This document shows, piece after piece, positions 16,541 to 27,471 of a DNA stretch of 64,000 nt. The DNA comes from Paraburkholderia caribensis (GTDB lineage Bacteria; Pseudomonadota; Gammaproteobacteria; Burkholderiales; Burkholderiaceae): assembly GCF_002902945.1 (NCBI RefSeq), contig NZ_CP026101.1, positions 1,426,001-1,490,000 on the forward strand, written 5' to 3'. Numbering within the stretch: the first letter of the stretch is position 1; every line of letters starts with the position of its first letter. Below the pieces are notes generated by a model. It made no database searches and was not told where the DNA came from. It worked only from the letters and a program-made list of their open reading frames with translations. The translations under genes were made by a program, and so were the position numbers.

Positions 16541-17611
16541 ATGCCGCGCCCAGTCTCAGCCACGATTCATACCGCCGCTCTCGCCAATAACCTCGCCGTT
16601 GCCCGCCGTTACGCGCCGAAGTCCAAGATCTGGGCCGTCGTCAAGGCCAACGCCTACGGTCACGGGCTCGCTCGGGCGTTCCCGGGCCTGCGCGCAACCG
16701 ACGGCTTTGGTTTGCTCGACCTCGAAGAAGCCGTGAAGTTGCGTGAATTGGGCTGGGCCGGGCCAATTTTGTTGCTCGAGGGCTTTTTCCGGCCGACGGA
16801 TATCGACGTGATCGACCGCTACAGCCTCACCACGGCGCTGCATTCGGACGAGCAATTGCGCATGCTGGAAATGGCGCGGCTGTCCAAACCCGTCAATATC
16901 CAGCTGAAAATGAACAGCGGCATGAACCGGCTCGGCTATCTGCCCGAGAAGTTCCGCGCCGCGTGGGAGCGTGCGCGGGCCTGCCAGGGCGTGGGTCAGA
17001 TCACGTTGATGACCCATTTCTCGGACGCCGACAGCGAGCGCGGCATCTCCCATCAGATGGAAGCGTTCGAGCGCGGTGCGCAGGGCATCGCGGGCGCGCG
17101 CAGCCTGTCCAATTCGGCCGCTACGCTCTGGTATCCGGAGGCGCATTTCGACTGGGTGCGCCCGGGCGTGATGCTGTACGGCGCGTCGCCGTCGGGCCTG
17201 AGCGCGGACATCAAGGACACGGGCCTGCAGCCGGCCATGACGTTGAGCTCGGAACTGATCGCTGTGCAGACCCTCGCGGAAGGCAGCACGATCGGCTACG
17301 GGTCGATTTTCACCGCGCGCGCAGGCATGCGCATCGGCGTCGTTGCGTGCGGCTACGCGGACGGCTATCCGCGTGTCGCGCCGGAAGGCACGCCCGTGAT
17401 CGTCGACGGCATCCGTACGCGGATCGTCGGGCGCGTGTCGATGGACATGATTACCGTCGACCTCACGCCCTGTCCGCAGGCGACCGTCGGCTCGCGCGTC
17501 GAGCTGTGGGGCGCGCAGTTGCCCATCGACGATGTCGCGCAGGCATGCGGCACGATCGGCTACGAGCTGATGTGCGCCGTCGCGCCGCGCGTGCCCGTGC
17601 GCGCCGAATGA
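16541..17611 (+). CDS. alr: Alanine racemase
   Basis: This 356-residue PLP enzyme interconverts L- and D-alanine for peptidoglycan. The PLP lysine is Lys35 in AVVKANAYGHG; the catalytic Tyr lies in the IGYGSIF segment, and the conserved VACGYADGYPR and GRVSMDM motifs are present. The Met at 16541 (MPRPVSATIH) fits the family; an upstream Met at 16520 would add seven residues, and neither has a strong ribosome site. radA follows after 45 bp and is likely co-transcribed. Confidence 0.95.
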   Translation: MPRPVSATIHTAALANNLAVARRYAPKSKIWAVVKANAYGHGLARAFPGLRATDGFGLLDLEEAVKLRELGWAGPILLLEGFFRPTDIDVIDRYSLTTALHSDEQLRMLEMARLSKPVNIQLKMNSGMNRLGYLPEKFRAAWERARACQGVGQITLMTHFSDADSERGISHQMEAFERGAQGIAGARSLSNSAATLWYPEAHFDWVRPGVMLYGASPSGLSADIKDTGLQPAMTLSSELIAVQTLAEGSTIGYGSIFTARAGMRIGVVACGYADGYPRVAPEGTPVIVDGIRTRIVGRVSMDMITVDLTPCPQATVGSRVELWGAQLPIDDVAQACGTIGYELMCAVAPRVPVRAE

Positions 17612-17656
17612 TCCCTATCCAGAACAACGAAGCATCACGACGCGTGACGAAACAAG

Positions 17657-19033
17657 TTGGCTAAACAGAAAACGTTGTACATCTGCACGGAATGCGGCGG
17701 GCAATCGCCGAAGTGGCAGGGCCAGTGCCCTGCATGTCATGCGTGGAACACGCTCGTCGAATCGGTCGCGGAGTCGCCTTCCGCGCACCGCTTCCAGGCG
17801 CTTGCCAAGAGCCAGCCGGTGCAGCGGCTGGCTGAAATCCATGCGTCGGACGTGCCGCGCTTTTCGACGGGCGTCGGCGAGTTCGATCGCGTGCTCGGCG
17901 GCGGACTGGTGGCGGGCGGCGTCGTGCTGATCGGCGGCGATCCGGGGATCGGCAAATCGACGCTGCTGTTGCAGTCGCTCGCGGAAATCGCCAGCGAGCG
18001 GCGGGCGCTCTATGTGAGCGGCGAGGAATCGGCGGCGCAGATTGCGTTGCGCGCGCAACGGTTGTCGCTGCTCGAACCGGGTTCGCACGCCAGCGAGCTG
18101 AAGCTGCTGGCCGAAATCCAGCTGGAGAAAATCCAGGCGACCATCGCCGACGAAAAGCCGGACGTCGCCGTGATCGACTCGATCCAGACCATCTATTCTG
18201 AAGCGCTGACGTCGGCGCCGGGCTCGGTCGCGCAGGTGCGCGAGTGCGCCGCGCAACTGACGCGCGTCGCCAAGCAGTCCGGCACGGCCATCATCATGGT
18301 CGGCCACGTGACGAAAGAGGGCGCGCTGGCTGGTCCGCGCGTGCTCGAGCATATTGTCGATACCGTGCTGTATTTCGAAGGCGACACGCATTCGTCGTTC
18401 CGGCTGGTGCGCGCGTTCAAGAACCGCTTCGGCGCCGTCAATGAGCTGGGCGTGTTCGCGATGACGGAACGCGGCCTGCGCGGCGTCGCGAATCCGTCGG
18501 CGCTGTTCCTGTCGCAGCACGAGCAGATCGTGCCTGGCTCGTGCGTGCTGGTCACGCAGGAAGGCACGCGGCCGCTGCTGGTCGAAGTGCAGGCGCTCGT
18601 CGATGCGGCGAACGTGCCGAATCCGCGCCGGCTTGCCGTCGGCCTCGAACAGAACCGTCTCGCGATGCTGCTCGCCGTGCTGCACAAGCACGCGGGCATC
18701 GCCTGTTTCGATCAGGATGTGTTCCTGAACGCGGTGGGCGGCGTGAAGATCACCGAGCCGGCCGCCGACCTCGCCGTGCTGCTCGCGATTCATTCGTCGA
18801 TGCGCAACAAGCCGCTGCCGAAGGGGCTGATCGTGTTCGGCGAAGTGGGGTTGGCGGGTGAAATCCGGCCGTCGCCGCGCGGTCAGGAACGTCTGAAGGA
18901 AGCCGCGAAACTCGGTTTTTCGATTGCGCTGATTCCGAAGGCGAATGCTCCGAAGCAAGCTATCGACGGATTGCAGGTGATCGCCGTCGAGCGCATTGAG
19001 CAGGCAATCGACCGTATCCGAACGCTCGAATAG
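17657..19033 (+). CDS. radA: DNA repair protein RadA
   Basis: The 458-residue branch-migration ATPase has a C4 zinc finger (Cys10, 13, 24, 27), Walker A GGDPGIGKST at 93-102, the RadA-specific KNRFG motif, and a Lon-like C-terminal domain. It acts in recombinational repair and processing of branched intermediates. The start is TTG: the zinc finger begins at residue 10 from it, matching the family, and no ATG is available nearby. It follows alr closely. Confidence 0.95.
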   Translation: MAKQKTLYICTECGGQSPKWQGQCPACHAWNTLVESVAESPSAHRFQALAKSQPVQRLAEIHASDVPRFSTGVGEFDRVLGGGLVAGGVVLIGGDPGIGKSTLLLQSLAEIASERRALYVSGEESAAQIALRAQRLSLLEPGSHASELKLLAEIQLEKIQATIADEKPDVAVIDSIQTIYSEALTSAPGSVAQVRECAAQLTRVAKQSGTAIIMVGHVTKEGALAGPRVLEHIVDTVLYFEGDTHSSFRLVRAFKNRFGAVNELGVFAMTERGLRGVANPSALFLSQHEQIVPGSCVLVTQEGTRPLLVEVQALVDAANVPNPRRLAVGLEQNRLAMLLAVLHKHAGIACFDQDVFLNAVGGVKITEPAADLAVLLAIHSSMRNKPLPKGLIVFGEVGLAGEIRPSPRGQERLKEAAKLGFSIALIPKANAPKQAIDGLQVIAVERIEQAIDRIRTLE

Positions 19034-19172
19034 CCGGCCCGGACATTGGCGGACTGCGTCGGCTTTCTGTCGTAATCCGCTGTAAATTTCTCAACTGCGG
19101 CTGTAACCCAGGCGACTTTCGTTTTCCCTATCCTCGTGAAGTGGAATGTCACGAGCGGAAAAAGGAAGCGTC

Positions 19173-19436
19173 TTGAAACAGTCTCATGAATCCTCGGGCG
19201 AGTTTCTCTCGAACCTGCGCGGCTGTCGCGTATCCGCGCCCATTCAAGGGCTTTGGGGCGGCGGCTGCCGGATCGTCGAATGGATCGACACGACGGGGCA
19301 AATTTCGCGACGCGTGGTCGCGGAAGATGTGACGCCCGACGAGGTGCGGGCCACGATCCGGCACCACGTTGAAGGCCGCAAGCACCGGTTGATCGACGAC
19401 GAGCGGGAGCCACGGCAGACCTTGCCGCGGCGCTAA
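19173..19436 (+). CDS. Small DUF2866-like protein
   Basis: The 87-residue protein contains GCRVSAPIQGLWGGGCRIVEWID and SRRVVAEDVTPDEVRATIRHHVEGRKH, which I recognise as DUF2866-like, a family known to me mainly from Burkholderia relatives; function unknown. The TTG at 19173 has AAAGGAAGCGTC upstream, which makes it a better start than the in-frame ATG at 19146. The stop codon overlaps the stop of the convergent CoA-transferase gene. No membrane segment or signal peptide is visible. Confidence 0.7.
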   Translation: MKQSHESSGEFLSNLRGCRVSAPIQGLWGGGCRIVEWIDTTGQISRRVVAEDVTPDEVRATIRHHVEGRKHRLIDDEREPRQTLPRR

Positions 19437-20560
19437 GGTTTCCCCGCGCGGCTTTCGCTGAGTCCGTCGGGCGCCTCGTCGGACTCTGCGTCGCTCGCCT
19501 GCCGCTGCATCAGCGCCTCGCGCGCGGCCGCATTGAAGAGCGGATGGTGGGCGGCTTCCGCCGGCGTCAGCACGGGCGATACGCAGCAATCCAGCGGCAC
19601 CAGCAGCGCGGCCCATTCGTCGAGCGTCCGCGCGGCAATCACGTCGGCCAGGTCCTTGATCAACTGCACCGCGTCCGGTCCGGCGATCGCCTGGCCGAGA
19701 CTCCAGTGGCGCGTTGCCCAGTCGGGGCGGTCGAGCGCCATGCACAGCGTTTCCCAGAATTTGAGTTCGAGCGCGCCGACGGCGAGCCAACGCCCATCGA
19801 GCGTGCGATACAGGTTGTAGCAGGGCACGCCGCCGTTCAACAGGCTGCTGCCCGCGACGGGCGCCGTGCCGTCATTGGCGAGCGCGACTTGCGCGACGAC
19901 GTTGTTCGCGTACGTGCAATGCGCCATCGACACATCGACGAACCGTCCATCGCCGCCGCGCGCCACGGCCCATAGCGCGGCAAGAATCTGGTTGACTGCC
20001 GACAGCGCGCCGCCGAGCAGATCGGCGATCTGGAAGTTGGGGACGATCGGCGCGCCGTCGCGCGAAGCCAGCTGGTCGAGCACGCCCGCATAGCCGATGT
20101 AGTTCAGATCGTGCCCGGCCAGTTGCGCGAAAGGCCCGTCTGCGCCGTAGCCCGAAATCGCGCAATAGACGAGCTTCGGGTTGATCACGCGCAACACGTC
20201 ATAGCCCAGGCCCAGCCGCTCCATCACGCCAGGCCGGAAGCTCTCGATCAGCACGTCCGCTTCGCGCGCGAGCGCCATCAGCACGGTGCGTCCGCCTTCA
20301 GACTTCAGATCGAGCCGCGTCTCGCGCTTGCCGCGATTCACCAGCCGGTAGAACGCACCGGGCCGTCCCGCCACGCGGTCGGCGCTGCTTTGCATCATCG
20401 TGCGCGTGGCGTCGCCGGCGCCGGGCGCTTCGATCTTCAACACGTCGGCGCCCATTTCCGCGAGCCGGAGCGTCGCGACGGGACCGGGCAACAGGCGTGT
20501 CAGATCGAGCACGCGCAAGCCCTTCAATGCGGCAGTAGACGACAATGCCCAGCCCTCCAT
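19433..20560 (-). CDS. CaiB/BaiF (family III) CoA-transferase, AMACR-like
   Basis: The 375-residue protein has the family III start LKGLRVLDLTRLLPGPVATLRLAEMGADVLKIE, the conserved LDLKSEGGR stretch, and GHDLNYIGYAGVLD, in which Asp is the catalytic residue of family III enzymes. The pattern is closest to alpha-methylacyl-CoA racemases. Substrate is not deducible. ATG at 20560 or a TTG at 20545 could start it; a GGAGGG lies well spaced before the TTG. The gene before it on the minus strand is an ABC-F ATPase 57 bp away. Confidence 0.9.
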   Translation of the reverse strand: MEGWALSSTAALKGLRVLDLTRLLPGPVATLRLAEMGADVLKIEAPGAGDATRTMMQSSADRVAGRPGAFYRLVNRGKRETRLDLKSEGGRTVLMALAREADVLIESFRPGVMERLGLGYDVLRVINPKLVYCAISGYGADGPFAQLAGHDLNYIGYAGVLDQLASRDGAPIVPNFQIADLLGGALSAVNQILAALWAVARGGDGRFVDVSMAHCTYANNVVAQVALANDGTAPVAGSSLLNGGVPCYNLYRTLDGRWLAVGALELKFWETLCMALDRPDWATRHWSLGQAIAGPDAVQLIKDLADVIAARTLDEWAALLVPLDCCVSPVLTPAEAAHHPLFNAAAREALMQRQASDAESDEAPDGLSESRAGKP

Positions 20561-20617
20561 CGATTGCTGGCGCGGCCTCGATTCCCTGTCTGTGCCTTCG
20601 CGGCGGCGAAGGGGCCG

Positions 20618-22555
<1,938 letters not shown>

Positions 22556-22613
22556 AGCAAGGCCGGCTCGAAGAAAAACGCTATTTTAGACTGCGCGGCG
22601 CGCGCTCAGGCAT

Positions 22614-22627
22614 TGGCCGATCGGCCA
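22614..22627. repeat. 14-bp palindrome upstream of glutathione peroxidase
   Basis: TGGCCGATCGGCCA is a perfect palindrome between the divergent ABC-F and gpx genes, about 25 bp before a possible gpx -10 TACACT (22652-22657). The shared core GCCGATCGGCCAGG recurs upstream of ligA at 37271-37284. Confidence 0.4.
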
Positions 22628-22681
22628 GGTGGCGCGCGGCGTCGAAACACCTACACTAACGACATTCCTGGAGGGCGGCAC

Positions 22682-23173
22682 ATGGCAGCGGACAAGTCTT
22701 CGGTTTATTCCTTTTCGGCTCGCACACTGGGTGGCGAGCCGGTCAATCTCGATCGCTATGACGGCAAGGTGATGCTGATCGTCAACACGGCGAGCGAATG
22801 CGGTTTCACGCCGCAGTACGCGGGTTTGCAGAAGCTGCACGAGCAGTATGCGGCGCGCGGACTGCAGGTGCTGGGGTTTCCGTGCAACCAGTTCGGCAAG
22901 CAGGAACCCGGCGACGCCGCGCAGATCGGCGCGTTCTGTGAAAAGAACTACGGCGTCACGTTCCAGATGTTCGACAAGATCGACGTCAACGGACCGGACG
23001 CGCACCCGCTGTTCAAATTTCTGAAAGACGAGGCGCCCGGCGTGCTCGGCATCGAAGCGATCAAATGGAACTTCACGAAGTTCCTCGTCGACCGCAGCGG
23101 CAAGGTCGTCAAGCGCTACGCGCCCACCACGAAACCCGAAACGATCACCGACGACATCGAAGCGCTGCTGTAA
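22682..23173 (+). CDS. gpx: Glutathione peroxidase family protein (Cys type)
   Basis: The 163-residue peroxidase reduces hydroperoxides. The peroxidatic residue is Cys40 in NTASECGF, where animal enzymes carry Sec; the tetrad is completed by Gln74 (FGKQEP), the Trp and Asn of WNFTKF. FPCNQFG contains a further Cys68. Bacterial members often use thioredoxin rather than glutathione. GGAGGG precedes the ATG. It is divergent from the ABC-F gene and convergent with cls, so it is a single-gene unit. Confidence 0.94.
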   Translation: MAADKSSVYSFSARTLGGEPVNLDRYDGKVMLIVNTASECGFTPQYAGLQKLHEQYAARGLQVLGFPCNQFGKQEPGDAAQIGAFCEKNYGVTFQMFDKIDVNGPDAHPLFKFLKDEAPGVLGIEAIKWNFTKFLVDRSGKVVKRYAPTTKPETITDDIEALL

Positions 23174-23180
23174 GCGCGCG

Positions 23181-24620
23181 TCACAGGATCGGCGCGAAGA
23201 GCCGCGCGACATGCATCAACACGCGCCGCAGCGCGGGCGCGTTGCGATACTCGCTGCGGTCGATCTCGAACGATTCGGCGAAGTCGCGCAGCAGCATTTC
23301 TTCGACTTCGAGCGCGAAGCCGTGATCCACGGTCAGCACCATGATCTCGAAGTTCAGGCGGAACGACCGGTTGTCGAGATTCGCGCTGCCCACGGCTGCC
23401 GCGACGTCGTCGATCAGCACCACCTTCTGATGCAGAAAGCCCGGCCGGTAACGGAACACGCGCACGCCCGCGCGGATCGAGTCGTACGCGTAGAGTTTGG
23501 ACGCTTCGAACACGACACGGTGGTCGCGCCGGCACGGAATCAGGATGCGCACGTCGACGCCGCGTAGCGCCGCGAGCCGCAAGGCCGCGAACACGGCTTC
23601 GTCGGGCACGAGGTAGGGCGTGGTGATCCAGACCCGCTCGCGCGCCGCATTGATCGCTTCGACGAAAAAGAGCGAGCAGGTCTCCTGCTTGTCGGCCGGG
23701 CCCGTCGGCACGACGAGGCAGTGCATGCCGTCGCCAGGCCCCGCGGGTGGCGGCGAGTCGAAGTGCGGCAGATCCTGCGTGGCCCAGTACCAGTCTTCCG
23801 TGAACACGAACTGGATGCTGGCGACGGCGGGGCCGCGCACTTCTATGTGCGTGTCGCGCCACGGTGACAGGGGCGGCTTGCCGCCCAGATACTCGACGCC
23901 GACGTTGTGTCCGCCGACAAACGCACGCTCGCCATCCACCACGACGATCTTGCGGTGATTGCGGAAGTTGAGCTGGAAACGGTTGACGAACTGCCGGTTC
24001 GTCGCGAACGGATGCATCTGCACGCCGCCCGCGAGCAGCGAAGCGACATAGCGGTGCGGCAGGTCGAAGCTGCCGATGCTGTCGTACAGCACGTACACGC
24101 GCAGGCCTTGCGCGGCCTTTGCGAGCAGCGCGTCCTTGAGCATCTCGCCGAGCGCATCGGCGCGCACGATGAAGAACTGCACGACGATGTAGCGCTGCGC
24201 GTTTTCGATCGCATCGAGAATCGCGGCGAACGTCGCTTCGCCGTTCACGAGCGTGCGCACGTGGTTACCGGGCAGAAACGGCATGCCCGACAGGCGCGTG
24301 AGCGAGCGTACGAAATGATGGCCGAGCGCTTCCGTCGGACGGCCATGCGACGAGGCTTCCGTATCCCACTCCGGCGGATGCGCGCGGGTGCGCAGCGTTT
24401 CGTTCTCGAGGCGGCGCGCGTCCGCGTAACCGGCGAACTTGCTGCGCCCGAGGAACAGATACGGAACCAGCGTCAGATACGGCATCGCGACGAGCGACAC
24501 CGCCCACGCGATCGCGCCTTGCGATGTGCGGGTATGCAATATGGCGTGGCAGGCCGCGATCACGCCCAGCGCGTGGGCGAGAAACACAAGCGTGCCGATG
24601 TGAAGCAGATCGAATTGCAT
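23181..24620 (-). CDS. cls: Cardiolipin synthase (ClsA-type)
   Basis: The 479-residue phospholipase D-superfamily enzyme joins two phosphatidylglycerol molecules to cardiolipin at the inner membrane. Two N-terminal membrane segments (LLHIGTLVFLAHALGVIAAC and a following IAWAVSLVAMPYLTL) precede two HxK motifs, HRKIVVVD near residue 222 and HQKVVLID near 397. The Met at 24620 fits ClsA length; the frame continues to 24749 with unlike polar sequence. prmB lies upstream on the same strand. Confidence 0.92.
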   Translation of the reverse strand: MQFDLLHIGTLVFLAHALGVIAACHAILHTRTSQGAIAWAVSLVAMPYLTLVPYLFLGRSKFAGYADARRLENETLRTRAHPPEWDTEASSHGRPTEALGHHFVRSLTRLSGMPFLPGNHVRTLVNGEATFAAILDAIENAQRYIVVQFFIVRADALGEMLKDALLAKAAQGLRVYVLYDSIGSFDLPHRYVASLLAGGVQMHPFATNRQFVNRFQLNFRNHRKIVVVDGERAFVGGHNVGVEYLGGKPPLSPWRDTHIEVRGPAVASIQFVFTEDWYWATQDLPHFDSPPPAGPGDGMHCLVVPTGPADKQETCSLFFVEAINAARERVWITTPYLVPDEAVFAALRLAALRGVDVRILIPCRRDHRVVFEASKLYAYDSIRAGVRVFRYRPGFLHQKVVLIDDVAAAVGSANLDNRSFRLNFEIMVLTVDHGFALEVEEMLLRDFAESFEIDRSEYRNAPALRRVLMHVARLFAPIL

Positions 24621-24927
24621 AAGCGTGCGAGCGATGGCCTTCCGCTGCGCGTAGTTGACTTCGTGGCGGCACTTATCGAGGCCGGGCTCGCGTGACTGAC
24701 TACTTGACTGAGCTTCAATACCGGGCGACAGCAGCGCGGTCGCGCTCATATTACCGAAAGCGCCCGCGTCGCGGTCGGCGCTTCGTCAATGCGTGAAGGG
24801 CTTTTTGCGCAATTCGATGCTTTTGCACATCGAATGCGCGGGCTGAAAAGCACGCGACGCACGGCGCCCAGGCGGGCGGCGTGCGTCGTGTCGTGCGTGG
24901 ATCAGAAGCGTGCGGCCGTCGGATTCG
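24621..24927. other. Intergenic region between prmB and cls
   Basis: The 307-bp gap holds an in-frame upstream extension of cls that I do not believe is translated, and a strong hairpin (24807-24839: GCGCAATTCGATG, eight-base loop, CATCGAATGCGC, one bulge) without a U-tract. No other feature is visible. Confidence 0.45.
24807..24839. repeat. Long hairpin after prmB
   Basis: The two arms pair over 12 bp with one bulged A. Neither strand has a following T-run, so it is more likely an mRNA 3'-end stabiliser, a processing site or a protein-binding dyad than a simple terminator. Confidence 0.4.
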
Positions 24928-25815
24928 TCAGTTACCGGGCAGATCGCTGGCCTGGATCAGGAACACGTTGTCGTCGCCGGCGCTGGTCGACATCCACACC
25001 AGGTCGAGGCCGCCAAACGCCGCTTCGACATGCGCGCGCTCGTTGCCGATCTCGACCACCAGCACGCCTTCGTCGGTCAGCCAGTTGCGGGCATCGGCGA
25101 TGATGCGGCGCACGATATCCATGCCGTCCGCGCCGCCCGCGAGCGCCATTTCCGGCTCGTGTTTGTATTCGGCGGGCAGCGCCTTCATCGATTCCGCGTT
25201 CACGTACGGCGGATTGGTGATGATCACGTCGTAGCGGCGCTCGGGCAGCGGCGCGTACAGATCGCCTTCGAACAGTGCGACGCGTTCGTCCAGCTCGTAG
25301 TCGTGGACATTGCGTGCCGCGACTTCGAGCGCGGCGGGCGACAGATCGACGGCGTCGATGTCGGCATTCGGGAAGGCGTGCGCCGCGAGAATCGCGAGGC
25401 ACCCGGAGCCCGTGCACAATTCGAGCACCGCGCCAACCTGTTCGGGGTCCTCGACGTACGGCTGCAAGCCGTCCTGCAGCAGCTCGCCGATGAACGAGCG
25501 CGGCACGATCACGCGCTCGTCGACATGGAAGCGATAGCCGTGCATCCACGCTTCCTGCGTGATGTAGGCGGCCGGCACGCGATCCTTCGCGCGCCGCTCG
25601 ACCACTTTCAGCACCGCGTCGATTTCTGCGGACGTGAGGCGCGCATCGAGAAACGGCTCGAGCAGGTCGATGGGCAGATGCAGCGTGTGCAGGACAAGAT
25701 ACGCGGCTTCGTCATAAGCGTTCGACGAGCCGTGGCCGAACGCCAGGCCGGCCTGGTTGAACTGCGTCACCGCATGGCGCAGCACATCGCGAACCGTGGA
25801 AAACGGATGAGTCAT
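24928..25815 (-). CDS. prmB: 50S ribosomal protein L3 N5-glutamine methyltransferase
   Basis: The 295-residue protein has the SAM-binding motif LELCTGSGCLAI (131-142) and the NPPY catalytic tetrapeptide at 201-204 used for Gln methylation. RSFIGELLQDGLQ is characteristic of PrmB rather than PrmC/HemK. It methylates a glutamine of ribosomal protein L3. It follows dapE by 15 bp on the same strand, so the two are probably co-transcribed. Confidence 0.94.
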   Translation of the reverse strand: MTHPFSTVRDVLRHAVTQFNQAGLAFGHGSSNAYDEAAYLVLHTLHLPIDLLEPFLDARLTSAEIDAVLKVVERRAKDRVPAAYITQEAWMHGYRFHVDERVIVPRSFIGELLQDGLQPYVEDPEQVGAVLELCTGSGCLAILAAHAFPNADIDAVDLSPAALEVAARNVHDYELDERVALFEGDLYAPLPERRYDVIITNPPYVNAESMKALPAEYKHEPEMALAGGADGMDIVRRIIADARNWLTDEGVLVVEIGNERAHVEAAFGGLDLVWMSTSAGDDNVFLIQASDLPGN

Positions 25816-25830
25816 GGTCTGGGCCCTCCG

Positions 25831-26970
25831 TCAGGCGATCAGTTGTTCGAGCACGCGTCGATAGACGTTCTTGAGCGGCTCGATATGTGCAACTTCGATA
25901 TGTTCGTCGATCTTGTGGATGCTCGCATTCAACGGCCCAAATTCGATCACCTGCTTGCAGATGCGCGCGATGAAGCGGCCATCGGACGTGCCGCCCGTGG
26001 TGGACAGTTCCGTCGTGAGACCCGTTTCGGCGTGGATCGCGCTTTCCAGCGCATTCGACAACTCGCCGCGCGGCGTCAGAAAGGGCAGGCCGCTCACGGT
26101 CCACTTCAGGTCGTACTCGAGGCCATGCTTGTCGAGGATCTGATGCACGCGGCTTTGCAGTCCTTCAACCGTGCTCGCCGTCGAAAAGCGGAAGTTGAAC
26201 ATCACTTCCGCGTGGCCCGGAATGATGTTGGTCGCGCCCGTGCCGCTGTGGATGTTCGAAACCTGCCAGGTGGTGGGCGGGAAATACTCGTTGCCTGCGT
26301 CCCAATGCTCGGCGACCAGTTCGGCGAGCGCGGGGGCGAGCAGATGCACCGGGTTCTTCGCCAGATGCGGATAGGCGATGTGCCCTTGCACGCCCTTGAC
26401 GGTCAGCTTGCCCGACATCGAACCCCGGCGGCCGTTCTTCACCATGTCGCCGAACTGCACGCTCGACGTCGGCTCGCCCACCACGCAATAGTCGAGACGC
26501 TCGCCGCGCGCCTGCAGCGCTTCGACGACCTTCACGGTGCCGTCCGTTGCAGGGCCTTCTTCGTCGCTGGTGATAAGAAAGGCGAGCGAACCGCGATGCT
26601 GCGGATGCGCGGCGACGAACTCTTCGCTTGCCACCACGAAGCCCGCGATCGACGCTTTCATGTCGGCGGCGCCGCGTCCGTACAGCTTGCCGTCGCGATG
26701 GGACGGTTCGAACGGCGCGGAGGTCCATTGATCAAGCGGGCCCGTCGGCACGACGTCGGTGTGACCCGCGAACGCGAGCAGCTTGCCGTCCTGGCCCGCG
26801 GTGCCGCGCTTGACGGCCCACAGGTTCGTCACGCCGTTCGATTCGATCGTTTCGCATTCGAAGCCGATCGCGGACAGGCGCTCGATCAGCAGGCGCTGGC
26901 AGTTCTGGTCGTCGGGCGTGACGGACGCGCGGCCGATCAGGGCTTCGGTAAGGGCAAGGGTGCCGGACAT
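25831..26970 (-). CDS. dapE: Succinyl-diaminopimelate desuccinylase
   Basis: The 379-residue M20 dinuclear zinc amidase cleaves N-succinyl-LL-diaminopimelate in lysine and peptidoglycan synthesis. Metal ligands and catalytic residues are visible: His70 and Asp72 (AGHTDVVP), Asp103 (GAADMKAS), Glu137/Glu138 (SDEEGPATDG), and a C-terminal His. The Met at 26970 is preceded by GGAAGGAACTG. A terminator separates it from the dapC-dapD-arsC-like unit upstream, so it forms its own transcript with prmB. Confidence 0.96.
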   Translation of the reverse strand: MSGTLALTEALIGRASVTPDDQNCQRLLIERLSAIGFECETIESNGVTNLWAVKRGTAGQDGKLLAFAGHTDVVPTGPLDQWTSAPFEPSHRDGKLYGRGAADMKASIAGFVVASEEFVAAHPQHRGSLAFLITSDEEGPATDGTVKVVEALQARGERLDYCVVGEPTSSVQFGDMVKNGRRGSMSGKLTVKGVQGHIAYPHLAKNPVHLLAPALAELVAEHWDAGNEYFPPTTWQVSNIHSGTGATNIIPGHAEVMFNFRFSTASTVEGLQSRVHQILDKHGLEYDLKWTVSGLPFLTPRGELSNALESAIHAETGLTTELSTTGGTSDGRFIARICKQVIEFGPLNASIHKIDEHIEVAHIEPLKNVYRRVLEQLIA

Positions 26971-27036
26971 CGATTCAGTTCCTTCCAACCAGCAGGTGAG
27001 ACGCGCGCGTAACCGCCACGCTTGAATCCAGGGGTG

Positions 27037-27064
27037 AAAAAATGCCGGCCCGAGCGGGCCGGCA
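27037..27064 (-). terminator. Terminator of the dapC-dapD-ArsC-like operon
   Basis: A perfect 9-bp stem, TGCCGGCCC (27043-27051) with GGGCCGGCA (27056-27064) and a four-base loop, is followed on the minus strand by six T residues (27042-27037). It lies between the ArsC-like gene and dapE. Confidence 0.85.
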
Positions 27065-27100
27065 ACAGCTTTTACATGCGTGCGCCGAAGCGCAGAAAGC

Positions 27101-27469
27101 TCAGGCGAACAGCGACGCGTAATTGTCCGCCGAGAAGCCCAGCGTCTTCACACGCCCGTTCACGACGATCACAGGCCGCTTGATGATCGACGGTTTGTGG
27201 ATCATCAGCGCGATCGCGCCGGCGGTCGTGCCGGCTTCGGCCTTGTGCACGTCCGACAGGCCGCGCCAGGTCGTGCCGCGCTTGTTGATGAGCTGATCGA
27301 GCGGCACATCCTTGAGCCAGTCTTCAATCAGCTTGTCGTTCACGCCGGCCTTCTTGAAGTCGTGAAACTCGAACTCGACGCCGTGTTCCTCGAGCCACAC
27401 GCGCGCCTTCTTCACGGTGTCGCAATTCGGAATGCCGTAGACGACGGTCGTAGCGGAAGCGCGTGCCAC
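27101..27469 (-). CDS. ArsC/Spx-family thioredoxin-fold protein (YffB-like)
   Basis: The 122-residue protein has YGIPNCDTVKKARVWLEEHG near the N-terminus with a single redox Cys16, and KRPVIVVNGRVKTLGF near the end, the YffB/Spx-like branch of the ArsC family. Despite the family name it is unlikely to be an arsenate reductase: the second Cys pair is absent. The GTG start at 27469 lies two bases beyond the dapD stop codon. Clustering with dap genes is common in proteobacteria but its reason is not known to me. Confidence 0.88.
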   Translation of the reverse strand: MARASATTVVYGIPNCDTVKKARVWLEEHGVEFEFHDFKKAGVNDKLIEDWLKDVPLDQLINKRGTTWRGLSDVHKAEAGTTAGAIALMIHKPSIIKRPVIVVNGRVKTLGFSADNYASLFA

Positions 27470-27471
27470 GA

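Noticed and set aside
24621..24749. N-terminal extension of cardiolipin synthase to an ATG at 24749
   Set aside because: The added 43 residues are polar and unlike ClsA proteins, and the start at 24620 gives the expected length and first membrane segment.
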